A DNA stretch of 64,000 nt from Pseudomonas gingeri (GTDB taxonomy: Bacteria > Pseudomonadota > Gammaproteobacteria > Pseudomonadales > Pseudomonadaceae): the NCBI RefSeq assembly GCF_013385635.1, contig NZ_JACAPR010000002.1:124001-188000 (forward strand). The letters run 5' to 3'. This document shows positions 17,145 to 27,531 of this stretch, in pieces. Position 1 is the first letter of the stretch. Every line of letters starts with the position of its first letter. The translations under genes were made by a program, and so were the position numbers. The notes under the pieces are model-generated. The model was not told the origin of the DNA. It saw nothing but the letters and a program-made list of their open reading frames with translations, and made no database searches.

Positions 17145-19610
17145 GTGTCGTCATACACCCCCGAACCGCCCGCCGAACTTTCCTCCCTGGCCCAGTTGCC
17201 GCTGCTCAAGCGCCTGATGGCCCGCCTGCTGGGCAGTGGCCTGAGCCGGCTGCGGGCGCAGCACGTGGCGTCCTGGTTGCAGGGGCAGGCGGATGGCTTC
17301 CGTAGCGGCCACAGTGCCGGCGTGGAATACGGTTACCAGGAAGGGCGCGCCGACGGTCTGGAAGAGGGGCGGCAGGTGTTGCTGATCCGCGATACGCGTC
17401 CTGCGGAACACCGCGCGCCCGGGGTCGACGGCAACCTGTTCGACGACTGGCGCTTGCCGCTGGGGGCTGAGCTGAAGAGGCTCATCAAGGCGGACGTTGC
17501 CCGCCTGTTGCCGGCCCATGCGCAGCCGAGCACGGCGCAATGGAAGATGATCTTCAGCGACACGCCGTCAACTTCGGTGATCGCCGGGGCCGGCGCGGGG
17601 AAATCCACGTCACTGGTCCTGCGTATTCTCCTGCTGACCCACTACCTGGGCTTCGAACTCGACTCGCTGACCGTGGTGACCTTTACCCGCGAATCGCGCA
17701 AGGATTTCATTGCCAAGCTGATCGAGGTCTTCGCGTTATGGGGGCGTACGCTCAGTCCCAAAGACGCGAGGGACGTGGTGCGCACCTTTCATTCGCGGAT
17801 CCTGCCGATGGTCCGCAGCCTGCCGGGTTTTGCCCAGTTGCAGGCGTTCGAGAACCTCAGTGCGCGCACGCTGTTCGAGGACGAGGGTGCCGACAGCAAT
17901 CCCTTCGACCTGCGGATCAATGACGCCCAGCGCCAGCAGCTCAATGCCTGCTATCACCGGCTGTACCGCGACGAGCCGCGCTTGCGTGAAGTCCTGGTGC
18001 CGCTGTACAAACATGCGCTGCAACTCAAGGAACTGGAGCAGGATCACCCGGATGTGCAGAAACGCATGGCGGTTACCGAGCTCGCGTCCAGGCGCGACGA
18101 GGAACTGTGCGATACCGTCGAGGACCTGTGGTTCCGCGCCGGCGCCTGGCCGATCGAAGGGATCGAGCCGAACCGCGAGACAGTCGATATCAACGGCTCG
18201 CGCTTTCATTGCCATGGCTATATCCCGGAGCTGGATGCCTGGGTGGTCCTGGGTTTCGACCCGCGCGAAAGCCCGCAGATCACGCGGCCGGGCTCACGCC
18301 TGACGGTGCGTGCGGAATGGGCGGTAAAGCGCACTCTGTTTCAAGCTTTTTGTCGTAAGCCATTGATATGGCTTGATAACTATGAGTCGGCAAAACGTGT
18401 TTTGTCCTCCCTGGGTGGTGATGCCACGGCCGGTCCCGGTTTCGATTACAAGGTCAAGGGCGAGCTGGCTTCGGCGCCTCTGCTTGACTGTTTTGTCATG
18501 GCCGCCGGATTTATCGAGAACCTCGGCCTGGACGTCAATGTCGCCGTGGGCCAGATGAGTTTTGCCCAGGATGATCCGGACCGGTTCTTCTTCGAGGCCC
18601 TGAGTCTGTACTGGAAGGCCCTGGAGGCGCATTTGCTCGCACAATCGCCGCCGATCATGACCTATAACCGGATGTTCTCGCTGTTCGGTGAGAACAACCC
18701 GGAAAACCAGGCGTTGCTCAGCGACGAACTGTTGCGGCCGCTGTCGCACCTGATGATCGACGAGTTCCAGGATGTTTCGCCGCAGATCGTCTCCTGGCTG
18801 CGGGCCAGCCTGCGGGAAATTCGTCGGCGTGGCCCGGCCCTGCATGTCGGGCACGGAGCCCGGCATTCTTCGTTGTTGTGCGTGGGCGATGACTGGCAGT
18901 CGATCTATGGCTGGCGGGGCAGTTCACCCAAGTACTTCATGGAGTTCGGCAAGGAGTTTCCGTCGCCGGCGACTACCCGGGTAATGCTCAGCGACAACTA
19001 TCGCAGCCACCAGCACATTATCGATGCGGCCGAGCATATCGTGCGGGCAGCTCCGGCCATCGCCGGGAAAAAGGCCAAGGCTGCGGGAGGGATGAAGGAA
19101 GTGCTGCCCGTGAATATCCTGGATCGAGACGACGCCGCGTTGGGCCAGCGCCTGGCAGAACACTATCAGAAGGGCGATAGTATCTTGATGTTGTTTCGAA
19201 AAAGTAGCGATAAATTATTGATTGAAGAGCATATTCAGTCGATAGTTAATGTGGATTCTAGCTTGCCGTTCGAGCAGCGCCGGCTCAAGCAGTTGACCTA
19301 TCACAGCTCGAAGGGGTTACAGGCCGATGCGGTATTCCTGCTCGGTGATTGCCTGCACCTGACTCGCTCACCCTACAAGAACCAGGTCTACCGGATGGCG
19401 GGACTGGGCAAGGATGGCGATGCCGAACCCTACGACAGCGCGCAGAAGGATGAGATCCTGCGCCTGGCCTACGTCGGGATCACCCGGGCGGTAAAACATT
19501 GCTATTGGTATCTGGATGGGCAGGATACCCAGGCGGCGAATGCGCCCAAGGCGTCCGATCGGGTTGCCGGGGACAAGGCGTTTTTTGCCGATTTGCGCGC
19601 CAAGGCATAA
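17145..19610 (+). CDS. UvrD/Rep-superfamily DNA helicase with unusual N-terminal region
   Basis: An 821-residue SF1A helicase. Motifs: Q-motif region STAQWKMI (about 129-136), Walker A AGAGAGKST (147-155), VVTFTRESRKDF (Ia), LMIDEFQDVSP (II), LLCVGDDWQSIYGWRGS (III), LTYHSSKGLQADAVFLLG (V) and LAYVGITRAVKHCYW (VI). The first 110 residues contain a tyrosine/glycine-rich helical segment (GHSAGVEYGYQEGRADGLEEGR) not found in UvrD, Rep or PcrA, and about 250 residues are inserted between motifs Ia and II. It is probably a repair or replication-restart helicase of the HelD/UvrD group. The GTG start follows TGGAG. It has no operon partner. Confidence 0.87.
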   Translation: MSSYTPEPPAELSSLAQLPLLKRLMARLLGSGLSRLRAQHVASWLQGQADGFRSGHSAGVEYGYQEGRADGLEEGRQVLLIRDTRPAEHRAPGVDGNLFDDWRLPLGAELKRLIKADVARLLPAHAQPSTAQWKMIFSDTPSTSVIAGAGAGKSTSLVLRILLLTHYLGFELDSLTVVTFTRESRKDFIAKLIEVFALWGRTLSPKDARDVVRTFHSRILPMVRSLPGFAQLQAFENLSARTLFEDEGADSNPFDLRINDAQRQQLNACYHRLYRDEPRLREVLVPLYKHALQLKELEQDHPDVQKRMAVTELASRRDEELCDTVEDLWFRAGAWPIEGIEPNRETVDINGSRFHCHGYIPELDAWVVLGFDPRESPQITRPGSRLTVRAEWAVKRTLFQAFCRKPLIWLDNYESAKRVLSSLGGDATAGPGFDYKVKGELASAPLLDCFVMAAGFIENLGLDVNVAVGQMSFAQDDPDRFFFEALSLYWKALEAHLLAQSPPIMTYNRMFSLFGENNPENQALLSDELLRPLSHLMIDEFQDVSPQIVSWLRASLREIRRRGPALHVGHGARHSSLLCVGDDWQSIYGWRGSSPKYFMEFGKEFPSPATTRVMLSDNYRSHQHIIDAAEHIVRAAPAIAGKKAKAAGGMKEVLPVNILDRDDAALGQRLAEHYQKGDSILMLFRKSSDKLLIEEHIQSIVNVDSSLPFEQRRLKQLTYHSSKGLQADAVFLLGDCLHLTRSPYKNQVYRMAGLGKDGDAEPYDSAQKDEILRLAYVGITRAVKHCYWYLDGQDTQAANAPKASDRVAGDKAFFADLRAKA

Positions 19611-19661
19611 ACCACTACCGGGAGATGGCCATACCTTGTGGGGATGGCCATCCCTATGGAG

Positions 19662-19952
19662 TCAGGCCAGGGCCTTCAGGCTTTGCGGTGGCTCGAAGGA
19701 TTCGAGTTCGGCCTCGATCGCCTCGATGATGCGCTCCACATCAGCGGCATTCATCACCGTGGCGCAGGGTATCCCGGCAATGGCGATCAGGGTTTCGCTG
19801 CTGGCCCGGTCGAACAGCCGGGCGATCATGCTGCCCGGCGCATCCATGGTGGCTTCGAAACCCAAGGGGTGAAAATGCCAGCGCATCAATTGGCAGGCAT
19901 TGGGGAAGGTGACCTTGCTGAAGATTTTGCTCATGGTGCCCACCTGTTTCAT
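19662..19952 (-). CDS. Small protein resembling DUF1652
   Basis: A 96-residue protein. Its core (FPNACQLMRWHFHPLGFEATMD..., then MIARLFDRASSETLIAIAGIP and a final helix DVERIIEAIEAELE) lines up along its length with the 13849-14118 DUF1652 protein: helix with F-x-P, two strands carrying FDR, and a C-terminal acidic helix. I therefore assign it tentatively to the same family. Two starts are possible: ATG at 19952 with AAGGA 8 bases upstream, or ATG at 19934 with AGGTGG 5 bases upstream. Function unknown. Confidence 0.75.
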   Translation of the reverse strand: MKQVGTMSKIFSKVTFPNACQLMRWHFHPLGFEATMDAPGSMIARLFDRASSETLIAIAGIPCATVMNAADVERIIEAIEAELESFEPPQSLKALA

Positions 19953-20124
19953 TGAGCGCTTCCTTTTGCTCGCGGGTAGGAACGGAAGGACCTCTTGGTC
20001 CGACCTGGCCGAGTGCTAAAAATAGCACTCGTTCGCAATGGGCAGGAGAGTTTTTTCAGGCCGTTCGGCGATTGTTTTCGTGTAATTTGATCTGTGTCAT
20101 AACTCACCTGCATTTGAGCGTTCC

Positions 20125-20943
20125 ATGTCCGACGACGATGACGGCCCGGCCCAGACCCAGACCACCGGCGACACTGTCCTGCGTTACCACCTGTGCTGGA
20201 AACACCGCGACCTGGATGGGGTCATGGCACTGTATCACCCGCAGATCCAGTACCACGACTTCTTCCAGAACCGCGTCATGGGGCTGTCCGAATTACGTGA
20301 GTATGTCCGGGGCAGCATGCCGAGGGAGTCGGATGAGGCCTTGGTACACAGTGATCGTATCCGCCTGGATGGCAACACCGCTTTCATTCAATACAAGATG
20401 ACCCTGCGCGGTGGCCGGGGCCTGGTGTCGTTCCGCTCCAGCGAAGCCATCACTGTGCGCGACGGTCTGATCTGGCGGGTCAACGAATACGCCTCGCTGG
20501 TCCATGAACAACCGGTTGCCGGTGAAAATACCCGTGCTGCGCGTCCTGCGGTGAGCCGGCTGGGCCTGTCGCCACGGCAACTGAGCTTCATGGCCGACGA
20601 TCTGCAACAGTACTTCGAGCGCCAGCAACCCTACCTCGATCCGGAACTGGACCTGCAGCGGGTGGCGAAGGAGTGCGGCTACAGTCGCAATCAGATTTCC
20701 TATCTGCTCAACCGGGTGCTCGGCCAGAGTTTCTACCGCTATGTGAACCAGGCGCGACTGCAGCACCTGCTCGCGGCCCTGGACAAGGCCGAGCAACCGG
20801 CACGTATCGACGAACTGGCGTTTGCCGCCGGGTTCAATTCGCTGTCGGCGTTCTACAAGTGTTTTCGCGAGCACACCGGCCTGTCGCCGAAAGCCTACGG
20901 CAGGCAAATTTCTCTGCGTGCACGCGCGCAAGACACTCCCTGA
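20125..20943 (+). CDS. AraC-family regulator with N-terminal NTF2/SnoaL-like domain
   Basis: A 272-residue protein. Residues about 12-130 look like an NTF2/SnoaL cone (VLRYHLCWKHRDLDGVMALYHPQIQYHDFF ... DGLIWRVNEYASL), a fold used to bind small ligands. Residues about 160-265 are an AraC double helix-turn-helix (LDLQRVAKECGYSRNQISYLLNRVLGQSFYRYVNQARL and IDELAFAAGFNSLSAFYKCFREHTGLSPKAYGR). Replacing the usual AraC cupin sensor by an NTF2 domain is uncommon. It sits 49 bases upstream of an amine-oxidase/cupin/binding-protein set that it may regulate, perhaps in response to an amine. Confidence 0.88.
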   Translation: MSDDDDGPAQTQTTGDTVLRYHLCWKHRDLDGVMALYHPQIQYHDFFQNRVMGLSELREYVRGSMPRESDEALVHSDRIRLDGNTAFIQYKMTLRGGRGLVSFRSSEAITVRDGLIWRVNEYASLVHEQPVAGENTRAARPAVSRLGLSPRQLSFMADDLQQYFERQQPYLDPELDLQRVAKECGYSRNQISYLLNRVLGQSFYRYVNQARLQHLLAALDKAEQPARIDELAFAAGFNSLSAFYKCFREHTGLSPKAYGRQISLRARAQDTP

Positions 20944-20992
20944 CCGGCGGTACTAGGATCACCACCATCTGTTACAGGTTGTGGAGTCTGCA

Positions 20993-22399
20993 ATGCCGGT
21001 GTGGCGAAATATCAGTTTATGGATGGATCAGCTCGATGAGCCGCTGACACCGCGGGCCAGCCTGGAGCAGGACCTGGATGTCGACGTAGCGATTGTCGGC
21101 GCTGGTTACACAGGGCTGTGGACCGCCTATTACCTCAAGCGCCAGGCGCCCGAACTGAAGGTGGTGATCGTCGAGGCGCAGACCGCCGGCTTTGGTGCCT
21201 CCGGGCGCAACGGTGGCTGGGTGATGGGCAATCTGCTGGGGGAAGACCGGCTGCTCGCCGGCTTGTCACCGGAACAGCGCCGGGCATCCTTCGACCTGTT
21301 GCACAGTATCCCTGACGATGTGAAGAGCGTCCTCGATCAGGAAGCCATCGACTGCGATTATCGCAAGGGCGGGGTGCTCTACTGCGCCGCGCGTTATCCC
21401 GAGCAGGAGTACAGCCTGCGCGCCTACCTGGACAAGCTGCGCAAGCAGGGCCTCGACGAGTCCGACTATGCCTGGCTGAGCCCCGAGCAACTGGCCCGGC
21501 AGATTCGTATTGCGCGCCCTTATGGCGGCATCTTCGCGCCGCATATCGCTACTGTACAGCCGGCCAAATTGGTACGCGGGCTGGCCCGGGCGGTGGAACG
21601 CCTCGGCGTGCCGATCTACGAAAACAGCCCGGTGACCGATTGGCGCTCCGGTGGCCTGCGCACGGCCAGGGCCCAGGTTCGCAGCCACTGGGTGGTGCCG
21701 GCGGTCGAAGGCTACTCGGTGACCCTGCCGCCCCTGGGGCGTTATCAATTGCCGGTGCAGAGCCTGTTGGTGGCCACCGAGCCGTTGTCGGCGGCGACCT
21801 GGGACGAAATCGGCCTGAGTCAGGGTCAGGCCTTCAGCGAAAGCAGTCGCCAGGTCACCTACGGCCAGCGTTCCGCCGATAACCGCCTGGTATTCGGCGC
21901 CCGTGGCGGTTATCGCTTCGCCGGCCAGCTGCGACATGACTTCAACCTGACCGAGCAGGAAATCGAACTGCGTCGCTATCTGTTCGGCGAGCTGTTCCCG
22001 CAACTGAAGAAAGTCCGAATTACCCACGCCTGGGGCGGCAACCTGGGCATGTCGCGGCGTTTCCAGCCGCACATGCTCTGCGACCGTGCCAACGGTATTG
22101 CCCTGGCCGGCGGTTACGGCGGTGAAGGGGTCGGTGCCAGCCACCTCGGCGGGCGCACCCTGGCCGACCTGATTCTGCAGCAGGATACCCAGCGGGTCCG
22201 GCAACCCTGGGTGATCCAGCAGGGCGGGCTGGCCGCGCTGAAGGCCTGGGAGCCCGAACCCTGCCGCTGGCTGGGCTACAACGCGATCATCCGCAGCTTT
22301 GTCCATGAAGACCAGACCCTGGCCAACCCCAACACCCCGCCGTGGCGCCGCAAGCTGGCCAGCGGCGTGGCCGGGTTCATGGAAGGTTTCATGAAATAA
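20993..22399 (+). CDS. FAD-dependent oxidoreductase, PuuB/OrdL type
   Basis: A 468-residue DAO-family flavoenzyme. The N-terminal Rossmann motif is VDVAIVGAGYTGLWTAYYLKR (about 27-47), followed by the covalent-flavin-region GFGASGRNGGWVMG and the C-terminal FAD contact GLALAGGYGGEGVGASHLGGRTLADL. It resembles gamma-glutamylputrescine oxidase and related enzymes that oxidise primary or secondary amines. The start is ATG 20993 with GGAG 6 bases upstream. The next genes encode a small cupin and a polyamine-type binding protein, so amine uptake and oxidation is a reasonable inference; the exact substrate is unknown. Confidence 0.88.
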   Translation: MPVWRNISLWMDQLDEPLTPRASLEQDLDVDVAIVGAGYTGLWTAYYLKRQAPELKVVIVEAQTAGFGASGRNGGWVMGNLLGEDRLLAGLSPEQRRASFDLLHSIPDDVKSVLDQEAIDCDYRKGGVLYCAARYPEQEYSLRAYLDKLRKQGLDESDYAWLSPEQLARQIRIARPYGGIFAPHIATVQPAKLVRGLARAVERLGVPIYENSPVTDWRSGGLRTARAQVRSHWVVPAVEGYSVTLPPLGRYQLPVQSLLVATEPLSAATWDEIGLSQGQAFSESSRQVTYGQRSADNRLVFGARGGYRFAGQLRHDFNLTEQEIELRRYLFGELFPQLKKVRITHAWGGNLGMSRRFQPHMLCDRANGIALAGGYGGEGVGASHLGGRTLADLILQQDTQRVRQPWVIQQGGLAALKAWEPEPCRWLGYNAIIRSFVHEDQTLANPNTPPWRRKLASGVAGFMEGFMK

Positions 22400-22442
22400 C
22401 CGGCGCGGCTGCGCCGGGTCATCCACCCGCAGGACTGATCCC

Positions 22443-23914
<1,472 letters not shown>

Positions 23915-23948
23915 TTATCGCGTTATTCGGGGTAGTTGCCTAAAAAGG

Positions 23949-23980
23949 CGGGAGCGGATTGGATCCGCTCCCGTTTTTTT
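23949..23980 (+). terminator. Strong intrinsic terminator
   Basis: CGGGAGCGGAT (23949-23959) and ATCCGCTCCCG (23963-23973) form an 11-bp perfect stem with a TGG loop, followed by seven T. It ends the oxidoreductase-cupin-binding protein transcript. Confidence 0.93.
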
Positions 23981-24288
23981 ATCTGCAGCGCACTTATTGG
24001 ATCCATAATAGAGTTTGAAGTGTTATAGAGTTACACTGCTGAAACGTTTGACTAGTATTAAATAGCCATCTTTTTGGCGTCACAGATATAGCTTCTCAAC
24101 TGCTTGTAATTATTTAAAATATTTTTGCCTCTCGCCCTGAATAAAACATAAAGTCCTGCCGATATCGATAATAAGCCCGCGAGTTTTTACAGACGTGGCG
24201 TTAACCGTCGGGCGGAGCATCGTCTTGTTCCCACCTGGTGGACAGATGGCATGGACGCTAAGCCCCCAATGTTCAGAGAGAGCCTCCC
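23981..24288 (+). other. AT-rich upstream region of the chemoreceptor gene
   Basis: About 300 bases, markedly AT-rich from 24000 to 24180, carrying the chemoreceptor promoter. I could not place a sigma-28 (flagellar) promoter with correct spacing. No gene is visible. Confidence 0.5.
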
Positions 24289-25914
24289 ATGTCCCTACGT
24301 AATATGAATATCGCCCCTCGAGCCTTTCTCGGTTTTGCGTTTATCGCACTGCTGGTGGTGGTGTTGGGGGTGTTTGCACAAACGCGCATGACGGTGATCC
24401 GCCAGGCATCGGTCGATATGAACACCAACCAGTTGCCGAGTGTCGGCTATCTGAGCAATGTGATCGAAGGTGTCCTGCGCTTGCGCATCCTGTCGTTTCG
24501 CGTGCTGATCAATCGCGAGCCTGCGGCCTTGCAGGAGGCGGACGCGCGTATCGCCTTCCTGACGGACAAGATCCGCAAGGACCAGAAGAGTTATGCCGAT
24601 TTGCCTTCCGCGGGTGAGGAGTTGGCCAAGTACAAGGAGTTTTCGGCAACTCTCGATACCTATCTCCGCGACCAGGGCCAGATGATCGAGCTGTCGCGAC
24701 AGAACAAGCTCGATGACCTGCGCAGCCTGATCAATAACCAGATCAAGGCCGGCACCGACCTGATGGGTGTGCAACTCAATCAACTGATGGACATCAACAA
24801 GGCCGGTGCCAAGGTGTCGTCGGAGCAGGCCGGGCAGGAATATGACAGTGCCAGCCTGGGCATTATCAGTGTATCGGTCGTTGCGGCGCTGATGACCGTG
24901 TTGCTCGCCTGGCTGCTGACCCGCAGTATCGTCACGCCTTTGAACAAGGCGCTGGCCGCGGCCGAGACCATTGCCGGCGGCAACCTGACCAAGCCGATCG
25001 AGGTCGATGGCAAGGACGAGCCTGCGCGTTTGCTCACGGCGTTGTCGGCCATGCAGGGCAACCTGCGCAAGACCATCGAACAGATTTCCGGATCGGCCAC
25101 CCAGCTTGCTTCCGCGGCGGAAGAACTCAGCGCGGTGACTGAAGAGGCCTCGCGCGGCTTGCAGCAACAGAACAACGAAATCGAACAGGCGGCCACCGCG
25201 GTCAACGAGATGACCAGTGCTGTCGAAGAAGTAGCGCGTAATGCGGTCTCGACTTCCGAGGCGTCCCAGCAATCCAACCTGGCGGCACGCGAGGGTCGCG
25301 ACCGGGTAGTGGAAACCGTCGGTGCGATCCAGGCCATGACCCAGGACGTGCAGAACACCTCGGTGCTGATCGAAGGTCTGGCGACCCAGGGTCGGGATAT
25401 CGGCCAGGTACTGGACGTGATTCGGGCGATTGCCGAGCAGACCAATCTGCTGGCGCTCAACGCCGCCATCGAAGCGGCCCGTGCCGGCGAGGCCGGTCGT
25501 GGTTTTGCCGTGGTGGCCGACGAAGTGCGGGCACTGGCCCATCGTACCCAGCAGTCGACCCGGGAAATCGAACAGATGGTGGCCGGGATCCAGAACGGTA
25601 CGGGCGAAGCGGTGCAGTCGATGCAGCAGAGCAACCAGCGTACCCAGACCACCCTTGAAATGGCCCGTGCCGCCGGTGTCGCCCTGGAGCAGATCACTCA
25701 CTCGATCAACCTGATCAACGAGCGCAACCTGGTGATCGCCAGCGCTTCGGAAGAGCAGGCGCAGGTCTCGCGGGAAGTTGACCGTAACCTGGTGAATATC
25801 CGTGACCTGGCAACCCAGTCGGCCGCCGGAGCCAACCAGACCAGTGCCGCCAGTCATGAGCTGTCACGCCTGGCGGTGGACCTGAATGCGATGGTGGCAC
25901 GCTTCGTTATCTGA
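24289..25914 (+). CDS. Methyl-accepting chemotaxis protein (4HB sensor)
   Basis: A 541-residue transmembrane receptor. TM1 is at about residues 12-32; the periplasmic domain (33-190) is all-helical and four-helix-bundle-like; TM2 is at about 192-212; a HAMP domain follows (213-265); the cytoplasmic signalling domain has the hairpin tip [43 protein letters not shown]. It should control CheA kinase activity and so flagellar motility; the ligand is unknown, although 4HB receptors often sense small organic acids or amino acids. ATG 24289 follows a GAGAGAG site. It stands alone. Confidence 0.94.
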   Translation: MSLRNMNIAPRAFLGFAFIALLVVVLGVFAQTRMTVIRQASVDMNTNQLPSVGYLSNVIEGVLRLRILSFRVLINREPAALQEADARIAFLTDKIRKDQKSYADLPSAGEELAKYKEFSATLDTYLRDQGQMIELSRQNKLDDLRSLINNQIKAGTDLMGVQLNQLMDINKAGAKVSSEQAGQEYDSASLGIISVSVVAALMTVLLAWLLTRSIVTPLNKALAAAETIAGGNLTKPIEVDGKDEPARLLTALSAMQGNLRKTIEQISGSATQLASAAEELSAVTEEASRGLQQQNNEIEQAATAVNEMTSAVEEVARNAVSTSEASQQSNLAAREGRDRVVETVGAIQAMTQDVQNTSVLIEGLATQGRDIGQVLDVIRAIAEQTNLLALNAAIEAARAGEAGRGFAVVADEVRALAHRTQQSTREIEQMVAGIQNGTGEAVQSMQQSNQRTQTTLEMARAAGVALEQITHSINLINERNLVIASASEEQAQVSREVDRNLVNIRDLATQSAAGANQTSAASHELSRLAVDLNAMVARFVI

Positions 25915-25952
25915 TCCCGAGGATCGTCCCACTTGAAGTGGGAACCCCTCTT

Positions 25953-26025
25953 TGTGGGAGCTGGCTTGCCAGCGATGAGGCTTGTGAGAACGCTAAAAGC
26001 TTCGGGGGCAAGCCCCCCTCCCACA
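25953..26025. repeat. REP-like inverted pair, family C
   Basis: TGTGGGAGCTGGCTTGCCAGCG opens and the inverse-type GGGGGCAAGCCCCCCTCCCACA closes the element. It lies between the convergent chemoreceptor and alpha/beta hydrolase genes. It is the same family as the 127-bp array at 27068-27487. Confidence 0.8.
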
Positions 26026-26055
26026 CAAGCTCCGCTCCTACGGCGGCATTATCTG

Positions 26056-26985
26056 CTACAGGCTCAGATAGCGCCGCAACTGCGCCAGCAGCTTCTCGTA
26101 CAGCAGATCCACTTCCTGCGCCATTCCCCGTGCCCGCAGGCAGCCGTGGACCAGTCCCAGGCCCATATGCAGGCTGGCGGTGCCGCCGGCCTGCTTCAAG
26201 CGCTCGAAATAGCACACCCCGTCATCCCGCAGCGGATCGTATTGCGCCACGGCGATAAAGGCTGGAGCCAGCCCGTGGAAATCGGTGGCTTGCAAGGGCA
26301 TGGCATAGGCCGAGGGTTTGCCCGGACCCGGCAGGTAAAGCGTGTGGTAGCAATGCACATCGCTGGCGCTGAGCAACGGTGCATCGGCGCATTCGCTGCG
26401 TGAAGGCAGGCCTTCATCGCCACCCAGCCCTGGATAGATCAGGGCCTGTACCACCGGCTGCGGTTCCCCGGCATCGCGCAAGGCCAGGCATACGGCGGCA
26501 GCGAGGTTGCCGCCGGCGCTGTCACCGGCAATCGCCAGGCGTTGCGGGTCCAGTTGCCAATCCTTGGCGTCGTTGCGCAAGCTGCGCCAGACCGCCAGGC
26601 AATCATCGAAGGCGGCGGGAAAGGGGTGTTCCGGTGCCAGCCGGTAGTCGACGGCGATCACCACGGCGTTCAGCAACGACGCCAGTTCGGCGGTGATGAA
26701 ATCATGGGAGTCGAGATCGCCCACCACCCAGCCGCCACCGTGCAGATAGACCACACAAGGCCAGCCGTCTGGCGGACGAGGGGAGGTGGGTCGGTACTGG
26801 CGCACGGGCACCCCGGCGATCCGTTGCTCGCTGACCGCGATGCCGGCCGGGCGTGGAGGGGTAAAGGCCTTGCACATCTCGCTGTAGCCGATGCGCAGGC
26901 CCTGGATGCTGCTGTCCGGGCAACCGAAGCCGAGGGTCTTGTCGACAAAGGCACTCAGTTCGGGAGAAAGAGGGTAGTTGCTCAT
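26056..26985 (-). CDS. Alpha/beta hydrolase, hormone-sensitive lipase-like esterase
   Basis: A 309-residue esterase. The oxyanion-hole motif HGGGW (in VVYLHGGGWVVGD) and VVIAVDYRLAPEHPFPAAFDD are followed by the nucleophile elbow GDSAGG (IAGDSAGGNLAAAV), all signs of the HSL family. Catalytic Asp and His candidates are in AQYDPLRDDG and LGLVHGCL. It probably hydrolyses short-chain esters; natural substrate unknown. The longer reading frame upstream of 26985 has no support, and conserved sequence begins at MSNYPLSPEL. The ribosome site is weak (TGGAA). It appears monocistronic. Confidence 0.87.
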   Translation of the reverse strand: MSNYPLSPELSAFVDKTLGFGCPDSSIQGLRIGYSEMCKAFTPPRPAGIAVSEQRIAGVPVRQYRPTSPRPPDGWPCVVYLHGGGWVVGDLDSHDFITAELASLLNAVVIAVDYRLAPEHPFPAAFDDCLAVWRSLRNDAKDWQLDPQRLAIAGDSAGGNLAAAVCLALRDAGEPQPVVQALIYPGLGGDEGLPSRSECADAPLLSASDVHCYHTLYLPGPGKPSAYAMPLQATDFHGLAPAFIAVAQYDPLRDDGVCYFERLKQAGGTASLHMGLGLVHGCLRARGMAQEVDLLYEKLLAQLRRYLSL

Positions 26986-27067
26986 TGGGGTTCCATGGTT
27001 ACAGGACGCGAAGCCTGTAGGAGTGCGGTTCATGCAGGAGCGGGCTGGCCCGCGAAGCTCCAGCAAC

Positions 27068-27487
27068 CTCAAGGTCCTCTTCGCGGGCGAGCCCGCTCCC
27101 ACAATGTCCGTGTTGGGTTGCTATCTTGCGCTCAGCCAACCGGCCCTGTGGGAGCTGGCTTGCCAGCGAAGAGGCCATCATGGGCACTGCAAGTCTCAAG
27201 GTCCTCTTCGCGGGCGAGCCCGCTCCCACAATGTCCCTGTCGGGCTGCCATCTTGTGTTCAGCCAAGTGCCCCTGTGGGAGCTGGCTTGCCAGCGAAGAG
27301 GCCATCATGGGCGCTGCAAGTCTCAAGGTCCTCTTCGCGGGCGAGCCCGCTCCCACAATGTCCGTGCCGGGTTGTAATCCTGTGCTCAGCCAACCGGCCC
27401 TGTGGGAGCTGGCTTGCCAGCGAAGAGGCCATCATGGGCGCTGCAAGTCTCAAGGTCCTCTTCGCGGGCGAGCCCGCTCCCACAATG
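27068..27487. repeat. 127-bp tandem repeat array made of REP-like palindromes
   Basis: The motif CTCAAGGTCCTCTTCGCGGG recurs at 27068, 27195, 27322 and 27449, and CCTGTGGGAGCTGGCTTGCC at 27145, 27272 and 27399; every step is exactly 127 bases. Each unit contains two REP-like palindromes in opposite orientation: TGGCTTGCCAGCGAAGAGG and CCTCTTCGCGGGCGAGCCCGCTCCCACA. Copies differ only by scattered substitutions. It lies between two minus-strand genes; long open frames across it on both strands are by-products of the repeat. Confidence 0.93.
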
Positions 27488-27531
27488 TCAGCTCCCACAC
27501 AAGCCCGCTCTCACAAGCTCTGCACTGATCT

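Noticed and set aside
16865..17209. N-terminal extension of the pirin gene
   Set aside because: The extension has no similarity pattern, spans the divergent promoter region and overlaps the helicase start; the conserved start at 16864 has a good ribosome site.
24142..24172. Possible sigma-28 promoter for the chemoreceptor
   Set aside because: TAAA and GATAA-like elements are present, but no pair has the required spacing of about 15 bases.
27068..27487. CRISPR-like array
   Set aside because: Repeats are long, tandem and contain internal palindromes, with no unique spacers of constant size and no cas genes nearby.
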